From NCBI RefSeq assembly GCF_002849605.1, contig NZ_NPIB01000011.1:60815-124814 (forward strand): DNA of 64,000 nt, written 5' to 3'. The notes beneath the pieces were generated by a model. It worked only from the letters and a program-made list of their open reading frames with translations. It did not search any database and was not told where the DNA came from. Of the stretch, positions 17,917-27,413 are shown piece after piece (position 1 is the stretch's first letter; the number at the start of each line of letters is the position of its first letter). Source of the DNA: Photobacterium carnosum. GTDB lineage: Bacteria > Pseudomonadota > Gammaproteobacteria > Enterobacterales > Vibrionaceae. The position numbers and the translations under genes were made by a program.

Positions 17917-19905
17917 TTATTTTATTATTCGATCTAATGTCACTACTGAATATGGCAGTGGTACTAATTGATGACGAGTTTGTGAAATATAGTCAATAAA
18001 GGCTTGTGCGTCAGTATCACAATCAGTGTTTACTGCTTTACAATTAGGGGCTTTACCTTGATAAATAACTTGATATTTATCACCCTGTTTTTCGATATTT
18101 TTAACTTTGTAACCTACTAATTTCCCATTCACATCAATAAGATCAATACGAGTAGAATGTTTATTTTGAGCGGTAAATATCGGAGTCCAACCATCATTAC
18201 CCGTAGCGTTATAATTATTAATCACAACATTATAGGTTTTATTGTTTTGTAATGGTGTCCATATTGGGTGTTTTTCAGTGCCCGTCATCACATCAATACT
18301 GGTTAAATGACCCGCTTTATGTGCTTTAGTTTCATCAAAAGTGTAACGAATATGGCCGCCGTATGGGTATTTACCCGCATGTGCGCCTTCAGGTAACGTT
18401 GCCGTGATCGTATCTTGCAATAATTGCTTAACCGTTGAACCTTTTAATGACAACACTGATAAATAATTAGAAAACGGTAGCATTTCTAAACGAACATTAC
18501 CTTCACGGTATTCGCCTTCATTAATATTAGTACGAATACCGCCCGCACCAATTAATGCAAAATCAACTTTTTTACCTGTTACTTTTTGAACTTGAGGTAA
18601 ATTAGCCCAATAATACTGACTTTCTGCAATTAATGGCGCAACAGCTGAACCATGCTTATCCGCTGCACCACTGTCTCCAGGGCGACGCTCATGCTTAATT
18701 TCAATCGGTACTTGAGCAATGATGTTGCCATAGGCTTTTTCTACAGCAGGTTTGTATTTAGTGTCGATTTCATGACGAAGTTGGCTATCTTCATTAATAA
18801 TAACAATGTTCTTTTGCTTAGCAATAAACTGCTCTACTTGTGTCGTTTGTGCAGCGGTAAACTTATCTTGTGGTTTACGATCAGATTTATGATAAAACAC
18901 ATCGTTACTTAGTAGCGTATTATGCCCAGCGCAGTTGGTTACTTCACCTTGGCTGTTAAAGCTAACATTTACCTTACCGATAGCTTCTGCATATTTTCCA
19001 GCTTGCACAATACAGGTTGACGCTTTGCCATTTGGATTTTTCACCATTTGTGCATAAGGACCAAAATTACTCCAACCGATATTAGTGAAATCACCTAATA
19101 ATGTATGTGAGTGACCACCAACAATCAAATCAATACCGTTCACTTTTCCGGCCAAAGCAATATCAGTTGCATTACCAATATGAGTTAATGCAATAACATC
19201 ATTAACCCCTTTTGATTTAAGAAAATCAACGGTTGATTGTGCTGTTTTTACTTCATTAAGGAATTTTACATCCCCCGTATGAGGGGCAATATTAGGCATA
19301 TTTTGTAAAGATAAACCAAACACAGCAACTAAATTTTTATGCTTTGGTAAGTTATTAATATCTTTTACAACGGTCTTATGATCACCATCAAAGGCAAAAA
19401 TTTGATAAGGTAAAATGTTTGTCTGCCCATTGAAATTAGTGTCATGGCTAACATCAACATTTGTTGCAATAATAGGGAAATCTAAACTACTCACAAAACG
19501 ATTTAATTTTTGATTATTAAGATCAAATTCGTGATTACCTAATGCCATGCCATCTAACCCCATTTGGTCAAGAAGATCAGCATTCATCGCACCTTGGTTT
19601 ATTTTAAAATAAGCACTGCCTTGGAAAGCATCACCCGCATCTAAAAATAACAAACTCTGGTCATTCTTTTGTGCTTGCGCTTTATATTGTTTAACCATTG
19701 CTTGCAAGCGAGGATAACCACCAAATTCGTTAAAAACTTCAACACCATTAGCCGAAAAACTAGATTTCACCGGATCAAAATGTGAATGGGTGTCATTAAT
19801 ATGAGCAACGGTCAGCGTGAAAGGTTGATGTTGAATTGCAGGTGTTGTAACACATCCAGAAAGAGCTAAAGTAATAGATAGTGCGATAAGTGGCTTACTA
19901 AACAT
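17917..19905 (-). CDS. NutA/UshA-type 5'-nucleotidase lipoprotein
   Basis: 662 aa with a lipoprotein signal (ALSGC lipobox), so anchored in a membrane facing the periplasm or outside. The calcineurin-like metal site is complete: HINDTHSHFDP, LDAGDAFQGS, LGNHEFDLN, ALTHIGN and VGGHSH. The C-terminal 5'-nucleotidase domain has the substrate-binding NNYNATGNDGW region. The family hydrolyses extracellular 5'-nucleotides and UDP-sugars for purine and pyrimidine salvage; Vibrio NutA is the closest described type by architecture. AAGGA lies eight bases before the ATG. Confidence 0.9.
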   Translation of the reverse strand: MFSKPLIALSITLALSGCVTTPAIQHQPFTLTVAHINDTHSHFDPVKSSFSANGVEVFNEFGGYPRLQAMVKQYKAQAQKNDQSLLFLDAGDAFQGSAYFKINQGAMNADLLDQMGLDGMALGNHEFDLNNQKLNRFVSSLDFPIIATNVDVSHDTNFNGQTNILPYQIFAFDGDHKTVVKDINNLPKHKNLVAVFGLSLQNMPNIAPHTGDVKFLNEVKTAQSTVDFLKSKGVNDVIALTHIGNATDIALAGKVNGIDLIVGGHSHTLLGDFTNIGWSNFGPYAQMVKNPNGKASTCIVQAGKYAEAIGKVNVSFNSQGEVTNCAGHNTLLSNDVFYHKSDRKPQDKFTAAQTTQVEQFIAKQKNIVIINEDSQLRHEIDTKYKPAVEKAYGNIIAQVPIEIKHERRPGDSGAADKHGSAVAPLIAESQYYWANLPQVQKVTGKKVDFALIGAGGIRTNINEGEYREGNVRLEMLPFSNYLSVLSLKGSTVKQLLQDTITATLPEGAHAGKYPYGGHIRYTFDETKAHKAGHLTSIDVMTGTEKHPIWTPLQNNKTYNVVINNYNATGNDGWTPIFTAQNKHSTRIDLIDVNGKLVGYKVKNIEKQGDKYQVIYQGKAPNCKAVNTDCDTDAQAFIDYISQTRHQLVPLPYSVVTLDRIIK

Positions 19906-20024
19906 ACGAAATCCTTATTCTATTGTAATCGTTTGCGTCGCAGCATACCTCACATTAAATTCCTTTTCAGCATTATGCGTCAAAATAATATTCTCTAAAT
20001 TTGAATTTTTATTTTGACCAATAT

Positions 20025-20053
20025 AAAACGGCTTCTTAACTAAGAAACCGTTT
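20025..20053 (-). terminator. Terminator left behind by the dead peroxidase gene
   Basis: AAACGGCTTCTTA / TAAGAAACCGTTT with one mismatch and a two-base loop, followed by TTTTAT on the minus strand. It sits 12 bp after the stop codon of the gene remnant at 20065, so it is most simply that gene's original terminator. Confidence 0.65.
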
Positions 20054-20064
20054 CTATAGCAAAT

Positions 20065-20205
20065 TTATTGCAACAATTTACCGTTATACTCACCGGTTAG
20101 CATTTTGAGATAAGCCGTGATTTCATCAAGGCTTAACTTTACACCGACTTGGTACAGTCCCATATCATTCATCGCTTGCTCTAATATTTTTGCACTCTCA
20201 TCATG
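20065..20205 (-). pseudogene. C-terminal remnant of a di-haem cytochrome c peroxidase
   Basis: The minus strand encodes 46 residues ending in a TAA at 20065. They read HDESAKILEQAMNDMGLYQ, then VGVKLSLDEITAYLKMLTGEYNGKLLQ. This matches the C-terminal helix pair of MauG/CcpA-type di-haem peroxidases, where '...YQLGxxLSxxEVxxIxxFLxxLTGEYxGK' is characteristic. There is no start codon or Shine-Dalgarno, an in-frame stop lies four codons upstream, and the haem-binding part is absent. The rest of the gene has been deleted; the MOSC fusion gene begins right behind it. Confidence 0.65.
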
Positions 20206-20241
20206 CAAATAATATCAATGCTCTTTTTTCAAGATAAAGAC

Positions 20242-22071
20242 TTACTTTGTTATTTTAAGATCTGTTTTAGGGATACAACAACACGCTAATATTTTACCTT
20301 GCTGCCTTTCTTGCGGTAATAATGCAGGGACATCAGGCTGTTCAACCTGCCCCAAGGTTAAGGTCACTTTACACGCGCCACAAAAACCAGCACGACAACT
20401 ATAATTAAGTTCAACACCCGCGGCCTCTGCTTGTTCTAATAACGTTTGCTGATTATTACCCTTAAAAATATGACCATCAATATTAAGCTTTACAGCTTGT
20501 TTTGGTGTTGATGACCCACCTAAAGGACCAAAGGCTTCTTGATGATAACGTGCAGGAGATACGCCCATTTTCAATAATAATTTTTTAGCCGTATCCATAA
20601 AGGCATTAGGACCACACACAAACACTTGGCGTTGATCTAAATTGCTGATCATTGCTAGATGGCTCAGGCTTAGTCGCCCTGACTCACCTTGCCAATCGCG
20701 TTTAGGCTGACTAAGTACTATTCGTAAATCAAGTGAGGGATGCATCTTTTCAAGTTGATGTAATTCTTGTAACGAAGGAATATCAGCTTCGGTACTGCAT
20801 TGATGATAAAACACAACATCACGAATATTATCGTGATCGGATAAATATCGCAGCATAGATAACATCGGCGTAATACCACTTCCCGCAGACAATAATAATA
20901 ACTTATCAGTATGGCGTCCTAAGTGAAAATCTCCACCCGGTTTATCAGCAGCAAGTACATCGCCAACGTGAAAGTTCTGATGTAACCAATTAGAAATTCG
21001 TCCATCATTAATCCGTTTTACTGAAATAGCATAACGCCCAGGGCGAGACGGACTGGAAGATAAAGTATAACGCCGAGCAATAAACTCACCATTAATCTCA
21101 AGTTGTAACGGCAAATGCTGCCCTGGCAAATAAGTCGGCAACGGTGATTGTTGATGAGACTCTAACCAAAACGTTGTAAAGTCAGACGCGATATCCTCAC
21201 GCTCAACACAGGTAAGCAATAACTTAGTTTCAGCATTATCCGCATAGATTTCTTTCGTTTTAGTTTCTAATACCTCAACCACATCTCCCGCACGAATAGT
21301 ACCTTCATTTAAAGCCACTAAATTTTGTCCAAAAAAGACATCCCCTGTCGCATTAGCACGAAACGTTGCCATAGTTTTTAAGGGTTCTTTTAGCGCATTA
21401 AACTCGCCAGTCAAAGGATCTATGGTTGTAAGAATACACCGCGCACAGGGTTTAACTGCTTCAAATTCAACCTCACCAATACGGATCCGTTTCCATCCAT
21501 CTTCAGCAAAAGCGTCAGTATTAGACACCACTAGATTAGTTCTAAATTGCGCCATAGTATGTTGCTCACTACTACGTTCGTTTAACGTAGCAAGTGATGC
21601 CTCACTGATGATCAATAACGGATAACCATCAGCAAAACTAACATTATGACCAATTTTAGGACGCACTCGATTTGATTGCTGACCACAAAAAAGTAACTGG
21701 GCCGAATGACCAATAATATCGCTAAACCATTGATTCGCGATCACCGTTGTTGTGTAAGCACTAAAATTATCATTCCACACAGTCGCTGGCACATCAACCA
21801 TTGCAAAATCAGCATACTGTAAAACTAAATCTGTTTTATTTGGGTATTGCAGCACTAATCCGGTCATCGTTAGTGTTGCAGTGATTTTTACCATTTGTGG
21901 ATATTTTCGAGCCGTAATCATCACACCTTTATCACTCGCCACCATAAAACGACGATCAAAGGCTAACCCCTGCTTTTCAACCCAAGCTTGAGATTGCGTT
22001 AATGCTGCTATCGATTTTACTGGATAAACCTGTATTTGTGATAACGTCGGTACGAGTAATGATGAGCTCAT
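20242..22071 (-). CDS. MOSC-domain / flavodoxin-reductase / 2Fe-2S ferredoxin fusion
   Basis: 609 aa from the ATG at 22071, which has GGAG six bases upstream. Order of domains: MOSC N-terminal beta-barrel and MOSC (about 1-280, with VYPVKSI, DRRFMV, and FEAVKPCARCILTTIDP carrying the molybdenum-cofactor Cys); FAD/NAD(P)H reductase (about 290-515, with RRYTLSSSP, SAGSGITPM and VCGPNAFM); and plant-type 2Fe-2S ferredoxin (about 525-609, CRAGFCGAC plus a later CC). E. coli YcbX has the MOSC and ferredoxin parts only and reduces N-hydroxylated bases with a separate reductase. Here the reductase is built in, so the protein may be a self-contained N-hydroxy-compound reductase. That function is inferred. 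Confidence 0.85.
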   Translation of the reverse strand: MSSSLLVPTLSQIQVYPVKSIAALTQSQAWVEKQGLAFDRRFMVASDKGVMITARKYPQMVKITATLTMTGLVLQYPNKTDLVLQYADFAMVDVPATVWNDNFSAYTTTVIANQWFSDIIGHSAQLLFCGQQSNRVRPKIGHNVSFADGYPLLIISEASLATLNERSSEQHTMAQFRTNLVVSNTDAFAEDGWKRIRIGEVEFEAVKPCARCILTTIDPLTGEFNALKEPLKTMATFRANATGDVFFGQNLVALNEGTIRAGDVVEVLETKTKEIYADNAETKLLLTCVEREDIASDFTTFWLESHQQSPLPTYLPGQHLPLQLEINGEFIARRYTLSSSPSRPGRYAISVKRINDGRISNWLHQNFHVGDVLAADKPGGDFHLGRHTDKLLLLSAGSGITPMLSMLRYLSDHDNIRDVVFYHQCSTEADIPSLQELHQLEKMHPSLDLRIVLSQPKRDWQGESGRLSLSHLAMISNLDQRQVFVCGPNAFMDTAKKLLLKMGVSPARYHQEAFGPLGGSSTPKQAVKLNIDGHIFKGNNQQTLLEQAEAAGVELNYSCRAGFCGACKVTLTLGQVEQPDVPALLPQERQQGKILACCCIPKTDLKITK

Positions 22072-22278
22072 TAAAATCTCCATATATAAAAACAATATTA
22101 ATAAAACCTAATGTGATTATTTAATATTCACAGCCAAATAAACACCCTTTATCATTATTAATGGATAGTTATTTTTCGGTATAATAGTAAATTATTACGC
22201 ATAAATATTTATGGCTTATGCTAAATTTATAAAAATTTTCCCTAATTCATGCTCACAGTATAATAATTTGGAGATACC

Positions 22279-22851
22279 ATGCCTATCCTACGTTCTTTTT
22301 GGCGATATATTGTTCATTATTTTCCTAATGTAGGATTACGTCATCTACATACCACACTTGCTGGATTAATTATCCTTCAAATATTAAACAGTAACTTAGT
22401 ACATATGACGCATGCTGGTGCCGTAGAAGCAGGCATGTCTAATACTATTTTCTTGTGGTTGCATATTATTCTAGGTTCATTAACGATTATTGCTACCATT
22501 GGTATGATTATTTTCATGCTCACCAAACAATCATTTAGACAATTTTTCCCTTACCTTTTTGGTGATAATGCTGTTTTAAAAGATGATATCAAGCAGATAA
22601 TGAAAGGAAAGTTACCTGAACCTCGAGAAAAAGGCTTAGGTAATATTATTCAAGGCTTAGGTATTGGTGCATTAATCTTAATTGAAACAGCAGCATTAGT
22701 TTGGTTAGTTTTATGGCTAAGCCACTCCCCTTATGCCAATGATGTACGTGAAATTCATAAATCATTAACAGGGCTAATTGAAGCGTATTTAATTGGTCAT
22801 GGTGGTATGGCTTTACTGCATTTCTTTGTGGAACGTAAACGCTTTAATTAA
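22279..22851 (+). CDS. Cytochrome b561-type membrane protein
   Basis: 190 aa with about four membrane segments. Candidate haem-ligand His residues are in RHLHTTLAG (first helix), FLWLHIILG (second) and YLIGHGGMALLH (last). The short N-terminus and basic C-terminus fit the bacterial cytochrome b561/Ni-hydrogenase b-subunit family. It would carry electrons across the inner membrane; the partner is not visible. The adjacent MOSC-reductase is divergent, not an operon mate. GGAG precedes the ATG. Confidence 0.75.
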   Translation: MPILRSFWRYIVHYFPNVGLRHLHTTLAGLIILQILNSNLVHMTHAGAVEAGMSNTIFLWLHIILGSLTIIATIGMIIFMLTKQSFRQFFPYLFGDNAVLKDDIKQIMKGKLPEPREKGLGNIIQGLGIGALILIETAALVWLVLWLSHSPYANDVREIHKSLTGLIEAYLIGHGGMALLHFFVERKRFN

Positions 22852-22947
22852 TACTTCATTACAATCAGTTTATAAGCAAAGAACCTCTGTTTTATATACT
22901 TTCAACGAGAAAGAATATTTACACCTAGGATCTTTGCTTATCTCATC

Positions 22948-24114
22948 TTATAAAATGATATGGGGGATAAAACGCGATGAATCCTTAGTAATTAACGTAT
23001 TATCTTCACGGATAGAAAGACCCGCCGCTTTATCTCCAATCACCCAACTGCCAATAACGGTATAATCATTACCAAACTTAGGCAAAGGATGAAACGCCTG
23101 ATAAATATACCCTTCTTCACCATAGAAACCATCAGACTCAGCAATCACTTTGCCCTCTTTTTCTATTTTAACGTTGGCACCTTCGCGTGAAAAAATAGGC
23201 TTTTTAACAATACCTTGTTTATCATCGAGCAAGTGCTTTTTATCTGCAAAATAGGCAGGCAATAAATTAGGATGGTGAGGATATTTCTCCCACAATAATG
23301 GCAAAATAGCTTTATTTGAGATAATTGCCTTCCACGGTGGTTCTAAATATAAGGTGCCATTATCTAAATATTTTGAGAAATCCTCTCGAAACAGCATTTC
23401 ATACGGATACAGTTTAAAAAGCCATCGAATCACATGATCATTTAAATCCGTAAAATTCCCATCACTATCAACGCCAATATCTTCAATATAAATAATTTTA
23501 GGTGTTAATCCTGCAACACGCGCACAATCCGCAAAATAGGTTACGGTACCATAATCTTCTTCACCGCCCTCAAGACCGCAGGCAAAATACAATACTTTTG
23601 TTTTCGATGTTTCCGCTAACGTCGCTAATCGTTCAATAAACTGTTCTTGAAATGAATTAAATTGGTCGGCTCCACGTGATATTTGACCTAACTTTACATT
23701 GTCTTCTAACCAAATCCATTGCCAGAAACCACATTCATACGCTGATGTTGGTGTGTCAAAATTAGCTTCAAGCAATTTAGCGGGATTTTTGCCGTCATAG
23801 CTAAAATCAAACCGTCCATAAAGCGAGGGTTCTTTGTTATGCCAACTCTTCCGTACAAGATCCCAACTTGCCTGAGGTATCGCAAATTTTTCCATTAGCG
23901 CATCACTGTTTACAACATCATTCACAACAGCAAGGCACATTTGGTTAAGTTCTTCGGTTGGCTCTTCGAGATCACGTTCAATTTGCTTTAAAGAAAATTG
24001 ATAGTAATACCGTTCAGTCCAATATTCTTCTCCATCAAAGGTGTGAAATCGAAAGCCAAATTCATTGGCTATCATTCGCCAATCTGAACGCTCTTTTATT
24101 GGAATTCGTAACAT
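22948..24114 (-). CDS. yjfC: Glutathionylspermidine-synthase-family ATP-grasp protein (YjfC/YgiC)
   Basis: 388 aa, full length for the YgiC/YjfC group, which keeps only the C-terminal ATP-grasp synthetase half of glutathionylspermidine synthase. Visible family features are GRFDFSYDG, KLLEANFDTPTS, the LEPPWKAI motif and KKPIFSREGANV near the ATP site. It should ligate a carboxylate to an amine using ATP; the natural substrate is unknown. It is the last gene of a six-gene operon whose order matches E. coli yjfIJKLM-yjfC. Confidence 0.88.
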   Translation of the reverse strand: MLRIPIKERSDWRMIANEFGFRFHTFDGEEYWTERYYYQFSLKQIERDLEEPTEELNQMCLAVVNDVVNSDALMEKFAIPQASWDLVRKSWHNKEPSLYGRFDFSYDGKNPAKLLEANFDTPTSAYECGFWQWIWLEDNVKLGQISRGADQFNSFQEQFIERLATLAETSKTKVLYFACGLEGGEEDYGTVTYFADCARVAGLTPKIIYIEDIGVDSDGNFTDLNDHVIRWLFKLYPYEMLFREDFSKYLDNGTLYLEPPWKAIISNKAILPLLWEKYPHHPNLLPAYFADKKHLLDDKQGIVKKPIFSREGANVKIEKEGKVIAESDGFYGEEGYIYQAFHPLPKFGNDYTVIGSWVIGDKAAGLSIREDNTLITKDSSRFIPHIIL

Positions 24115-24144
24115 GCTCTATTTATACCTATTAAAGCCTAAAAA

Positions 24145-24756
24145 TTAACCACCCCAGCCACTACTACGACTGCCACCCCAACTTGATCTTGCACTCGCTT
24201 TAGATCCAAAACCACCGCGTGAAATTGTACGACTAACCGCTGGTTTTTCGTTTCTATATTGATTGTTATAACGCTGAGATGTCGATTCTTTATAGCGGTT
24301 ATTTTGATTACGATCCCACTGATCCATGCCAGAGGTTCGTCGTGATGATGGATAATAAATAGGTTGAGATGAATAATGACGGCCGTTGTCCATCATTCGT
24401 CCGACAATAAAACCAGCAAGGGCTGGAACCCAGTAACTGGTATTGTTACTAGCTTGTATTTGGCGACAATTATCCGTACCAGAAGACTGACAATCACTTT
24501 TTGAATCAAACTTTGGCGCAGCATCTACCGCTTGTTGATAAGCGGTTGCACACATTTCCACTTGTTTGGGATTAGAACTGTCAGCATTAATACAATCTTG
24601 TAGGGAATCATATTGGGTTTGCGCTAATGTATCGTTATCATTACACCCTGTTAACACGATAGTTGCCCCTAAAGCGACTAACGTGATCGGAGCCCAATTG
24701 TGATACTGATTCGATTTACGCATCTGATTACGATGAATATGACTACTACGTTTCAT
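24145..24756 (-). CDS. yjfM: DUF1190 lipoprotein (YjfM/YgiB)
   Basis: 203 aa. A basic N-terminus and hydrophobic segment end in VLTGC (lipobox). Cys-containing periplasmic motifs follow (DCINAD, EMCATAYQQA, DCQ, NCRQ), typical of YgiB/YjfM. The tail is low-complexity, rich in Ser, Arg, Gly, Tyr and Trp (repeated SRSSGWGG-like units). It pairs with the YgiC/YjfC protein in every organism I know of with this operon, so the two probably act together at the envelope (inference). Confidence 0.85.
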   Translation of the reverse strand: MKRSSHIHRNQMRKSNQYHNWAPITLVALGATIVLTGCNDNDTLAQTQYDSLQDCINADSSNPKQVEMCATAYQQAVDAAPKFDSKSDCQSSGTDNCRQIQASNNTSYWVPALAGFIVGRMMDNGRHYSSQPIYYPSSRRTSGMDQWDRNQNNRYKESTSQRYNNQYRNEKPAVSRTISRGGFGSKASARSSWGGSRSSGWGG

Positions 24757-24775
24757 AATATAATCCTCAAAGTCA

Positions 24776-25189
24776 TTAATACGTCATACACGCCGCATTT
24801 AACAAACCAACCGCAATCGCAATTGACGCTAAAATAACACCAGCAGACACTTCATCTCGTTCAATGCGCTCGCTAATTTTAGGCAGGAAAATAATACGAA
24901 TAATCAAATACGCAATCACTTGTGCTACCAGTGCCACGACGCCCCAAACGGCAAAATCTAACACACTTTGACTGTTCGATATTGCAGACCCAACGGCAAG
25001 GGCATAACCGATAAACGAACCACCCATACCAATCGCGGCAGCTACATTACCACTTTTAATCAATTCCCATTCTTTATAGGGTGTCACTAATGGGAAAATA
25101 AAACGAAAAGCGATCAAGAAAATTAAAGAAATCCCAAAATATAACCCAAAATCACCAAGGGTTGATAAACTTACCATTAAATCCGACAT
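24776..25189 (-). CDS. yjfL: DUF350 membrane protein (YjfL)
   Basis: 137 aa with four predicted membrane helices and the family stretch AIGMGGSFIGYALAVGSAI. It lies 19 bp from yjfM in the operon. Function is unknown; the family is a small inner-membrane protein found beside YjfK and YjfM. Confidence 0.85.
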   Translation of the reverse strand: MSDLMVSLSTLGDFGLYFGISLIFLIAFRFIFPLVTPYKEWELIKSGNVAAAIGMGGSFIGYALAVGSAISNSQSVLDFAVWGVVALVAQVIAYLIIRIIFLPKISERIERDEVSAGVILASIAIAVGLLNAACMTY

Positions 25190-25207
25190 CTACTGTTCCC
25201 TGTATTT

Positions 25208-25834
25208 TTAATTAACTTTAAAATCATTCGGTTGTAGCTCAAATGAGGTACTCAACACCAAGCAATGCTCAGCACGATTATTAACTATCTGTTCTTCTGC
25301 AGACACAATCAACATTTCACATAAATCAGCGTTTACGTCACGACTATATAGCATGACAAATTGATCGGTGCGGCTATGCTCTGTTTCAGATGTCCATGTT
25401 GTTTCTGTCATCGCAACAGGTAATTCGTTTTCCCACAATTTAGTAAAATTAACACCATCAAGATCCCAATGTGATTTTACCACGCCCGTCGCGAGCCATT
25501 CATTCCATCGAGTATCGGTGTCAATCGGCGTTGTTGAATAATAATACGACAGCATGCACTGCTGTACATCTGCATCAGAATCACCATCCATTAAAACCTG
25601 CACCATCGCGTCATCATCAGTATAGTAACGAATCAATCGCGTTGAGTTATCTAACTGCACCACACCCACAGCCTGAATTAATTGCGTTGTTGCGGCACCA
25701 GAAATGGTTAAATCAGGCTCAATGATTTTCATTTTTAGTGCATCTAATTCGATAACACCACCGAGTCTCAACCCAAGTACTTCTGGAATTAAAGACTTTT
25801 TCTCTACTGGTTTTTTCTTAAAAAAGTCGAACAT
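25208..25834 (-). CDS. yjfK: DUF2491 protein (YjfK)
   Basis: About 208 aa starting MFDFFKKKPVEKKS at 25834; an upstream TTG adds four residues. The LGLRLGGVIELD segment and the acidic beta-rich body fit DUF2491. Soluble, no signal peptide. It is encoded between the PspA-like and DUF350 genes, so it may link the PspA-like ring to the membrane proteins (inference). Confidence 0.8.
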   Translation of the reverse strand: MFDFFKKKPVEKKSLIPEVLGLRLGGVIELDALKMKIIEPDLTISGAATTQLIQAVGVVQLDNSTRLIRYYTDDDAMVQVLMDGDSDADVQQCMLSYYYSTTPIDTDTRWNEWLATGVVKSHWDLDGVNFTKLWENELPVAMTETTWTSETEHSRTDQFVMLYSRDVNADLCEMLIVSAEEQIVNNRAEHCLVLSTSFELQPNDFKVN

Positions 25835-25902
25835 ATTAAACACCAAAAAATACCTTTTACCATAAGATAAAAGGCATAAAAAAAGACAGATAAGAAATGA
25901 TG

Positions 25903-26586
25903 TTATTTACCCAAAATACGAGCAAGCTCATCTTCTGCTGATGACGCTGATTTTGAAATACCCGCTTCAGCTAACTTCTTATCTAATGACGACGATGAAG
26001 ACTCAGACTCTAACTCTTCTGCCGCTTCAAACTTAGCAGAGGCTTCTGCTTGACGCGCTTTGATGCGATCGAGGGAATCTAACGCAGTACTCATTTTACT
26101 GTTACTGCCTGCATTAGCTGCTGCCACAGAGCTTTGTGCTTTAATGACACTCTCTTGTGCCGCAACAACATCAACTTGCTGTTCAATTTGACGTAAACGT
26201 TCTTTTGCCTGAGCAATTTTAGTTTTCATCGTTGTTTCAGATTTCAAAAATCCATCACAATAAGCTTGCTCAGTAGATTGCTCGCTGCGTAATTCCGCAA
26301 CCTTTTGTGCACATTCAAGCGCCAACGCTTGCTGACCTTTTTCCATTGCGGTACGTGCGTGTTTTTCATATTCAGTAATGCTGGCATCAAAGCTATTTAC
26401 TTTTTGCTGTGAAAGCTTACGTTTTGCAATAATTGAAACCAACGCTTCGTCTGATTTACGCAATTCGATCTTACTTTGACGTAGTTCTTCATTCAAAATC
26501 GTAATAGCATTCGCATCAGCAACCGATTCTGCCGCGTTATTCACTGAACCACGCACTAAATTAAACAATTTTTTAAATACACTCAT
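25903..26586 (-). CDS. yjfJ: PspA/IM30-family protein (YjfJ)
   Basis: 227 aa, almost entirely helical with long heptad coiled coils (about 20-190), then a Ser/Glu-rich linker and a short C-terminal helix (DELARILGK). PspA/Vipp1 proteins polymerise on the inner membrane and protect or remodel it. It starts three bases after the yjfI stop, with its GAGG inside yjfI, so the two are translationally coupled. Confidence 0.88.
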   Translation of the reverse strand: MSVFKKLFNLVRGSVNNAAESVADANAITILNEELRQSKIELRKSDEALVSIIAKRKLSQQKVNSFDASITEYEKHARTAMEKGQQALALECAQKVAELRSEQSTEQAYCDGFLKSETTMKTKIAQAKERLRQIEQQVDVVAAQESVIKAQSSVAAANAGSNSKMSTALDSLDRIKARQAEASAKFEAAEELESESSSSSLDKKLAEAGISKSASSAEDELARILGK

Positions 26587-26589
26587 CGA

Positions 26590-26982
26590 TTATGCCTCGA
26601 TTAATAATGGTTGGTACATATCAAGAAAGCCTTCAACATTCACAAATAATGTTGCCACTTCAATAACAATGCTCTCTTGCTTAGATTGGCTACTCAAGCT
26701 ACCAAATGCGATATAGTAATCGTCCCCATCAACCGTATTAATTGAAATATTGGTCAATGGAAACATCTCATGAGTGCGTAAAATCGTATCATTAAGCTTG
26801 GCGACATCAGTAACCATCGTCATTGGAAATAAAGGCGCTTCCACTAAGATTTGCTCGCCTGCAACCGCCAAATAAGCCGCGACACCATCTTGATTACGAA
26901 TAATAATCGTCTGATCCGTTTGCTCGATTTGCCACTGATCATTTTCACTTAAAATTTTAACTAATTGATCAACAGTCCACAT
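26590..26982 (-). CDS. yjfI: DUF2170 protein (YjfI)
   Basis: 130 aa, soluble; conserved features include TVDQLVKILSEND at the start and FPMTMVTDVAKLN centrally. It is the first gene of the yjfIJKLM-yjfC operon, with AAAGGA before its ATG. Biochemical function unknown. Confidence 0.85.
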   Translation of the reverse strand: MWTVDQLVKILSENDQWQIEQTDQTIIIRNQDGVAAYLAVAGEQILVEAPLFPMTMVTDVAKLNDTILRTHEMFPLTNISINTVDGDDYYIAFGSLSSQSKQESIVIEVATLFVNVEGFLDMYQPLLIEA

Positions 26983-27356
26983 ATTCGTTTTTCCTTTGAG
27001 TTAATAATCAAAATATATTGATACATCATCATAAAATGGTATCAGAAAGCAAATAATTCAAGTGTTAGTATTTAATCAATTGGCATAATATTTAACAAGA
27101 TGAAAAGTAATCGATTTTTTATTACTATTAATTCTCGTATAACACATGCTTTTTCTTACCATACTCTTCATCTCAAAAAAGTTAAAAGGGTAAATTTATT
27201 GACGATAGAAAATAGGTATTTTTAACGGTATAACCATACCTATATTTAAAGAAAATTTTATACTTGAAAGAATGAACGTATTTGATGGTTAGCAATGAGA
27301 ATATAAATAGAGAACAAGCAGGTTATATAGCGGTTTGGTGGTGTATTATTTATTGT
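26983..27356. other. Promoter region of the yjf operon, gene-free
   Basis: About 370 bp with no credible frame upstream of yjfI. It must hold the operon promoter. I see no clear consensus site for Psp-type sigma-54 control (no TGGCAC-N5-TTGC) and no obvious operator. Confidence 0.4.
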
Positions 27357-27363
27357 TAAAAAA

Positions 27364-27396
27364 CGAATACCGCCCATTTAAAATGAACGGTATTCG
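27364..27396 (-). terminator. Intrinsic terminator of the TerC gene
   Basis: CGAATACCG / CGGTATTCG plus an inner CATTT/AAATG helix, followed by TTTTTT on the minus strand. It lies directly after the stop at 27414. Confidence 0.85.
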
Positions 27397-27413
27397 ACTA
27401 TTTTATTTAAGGC

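Noticed and set aside
22874..22938. AAGCAAAGA / TCTTTGCTT inverted repeat between cytochrome b561 and yjfC
   Set aside because: Loop of nearly 50 bases and no T run; too weak to call a terminator.
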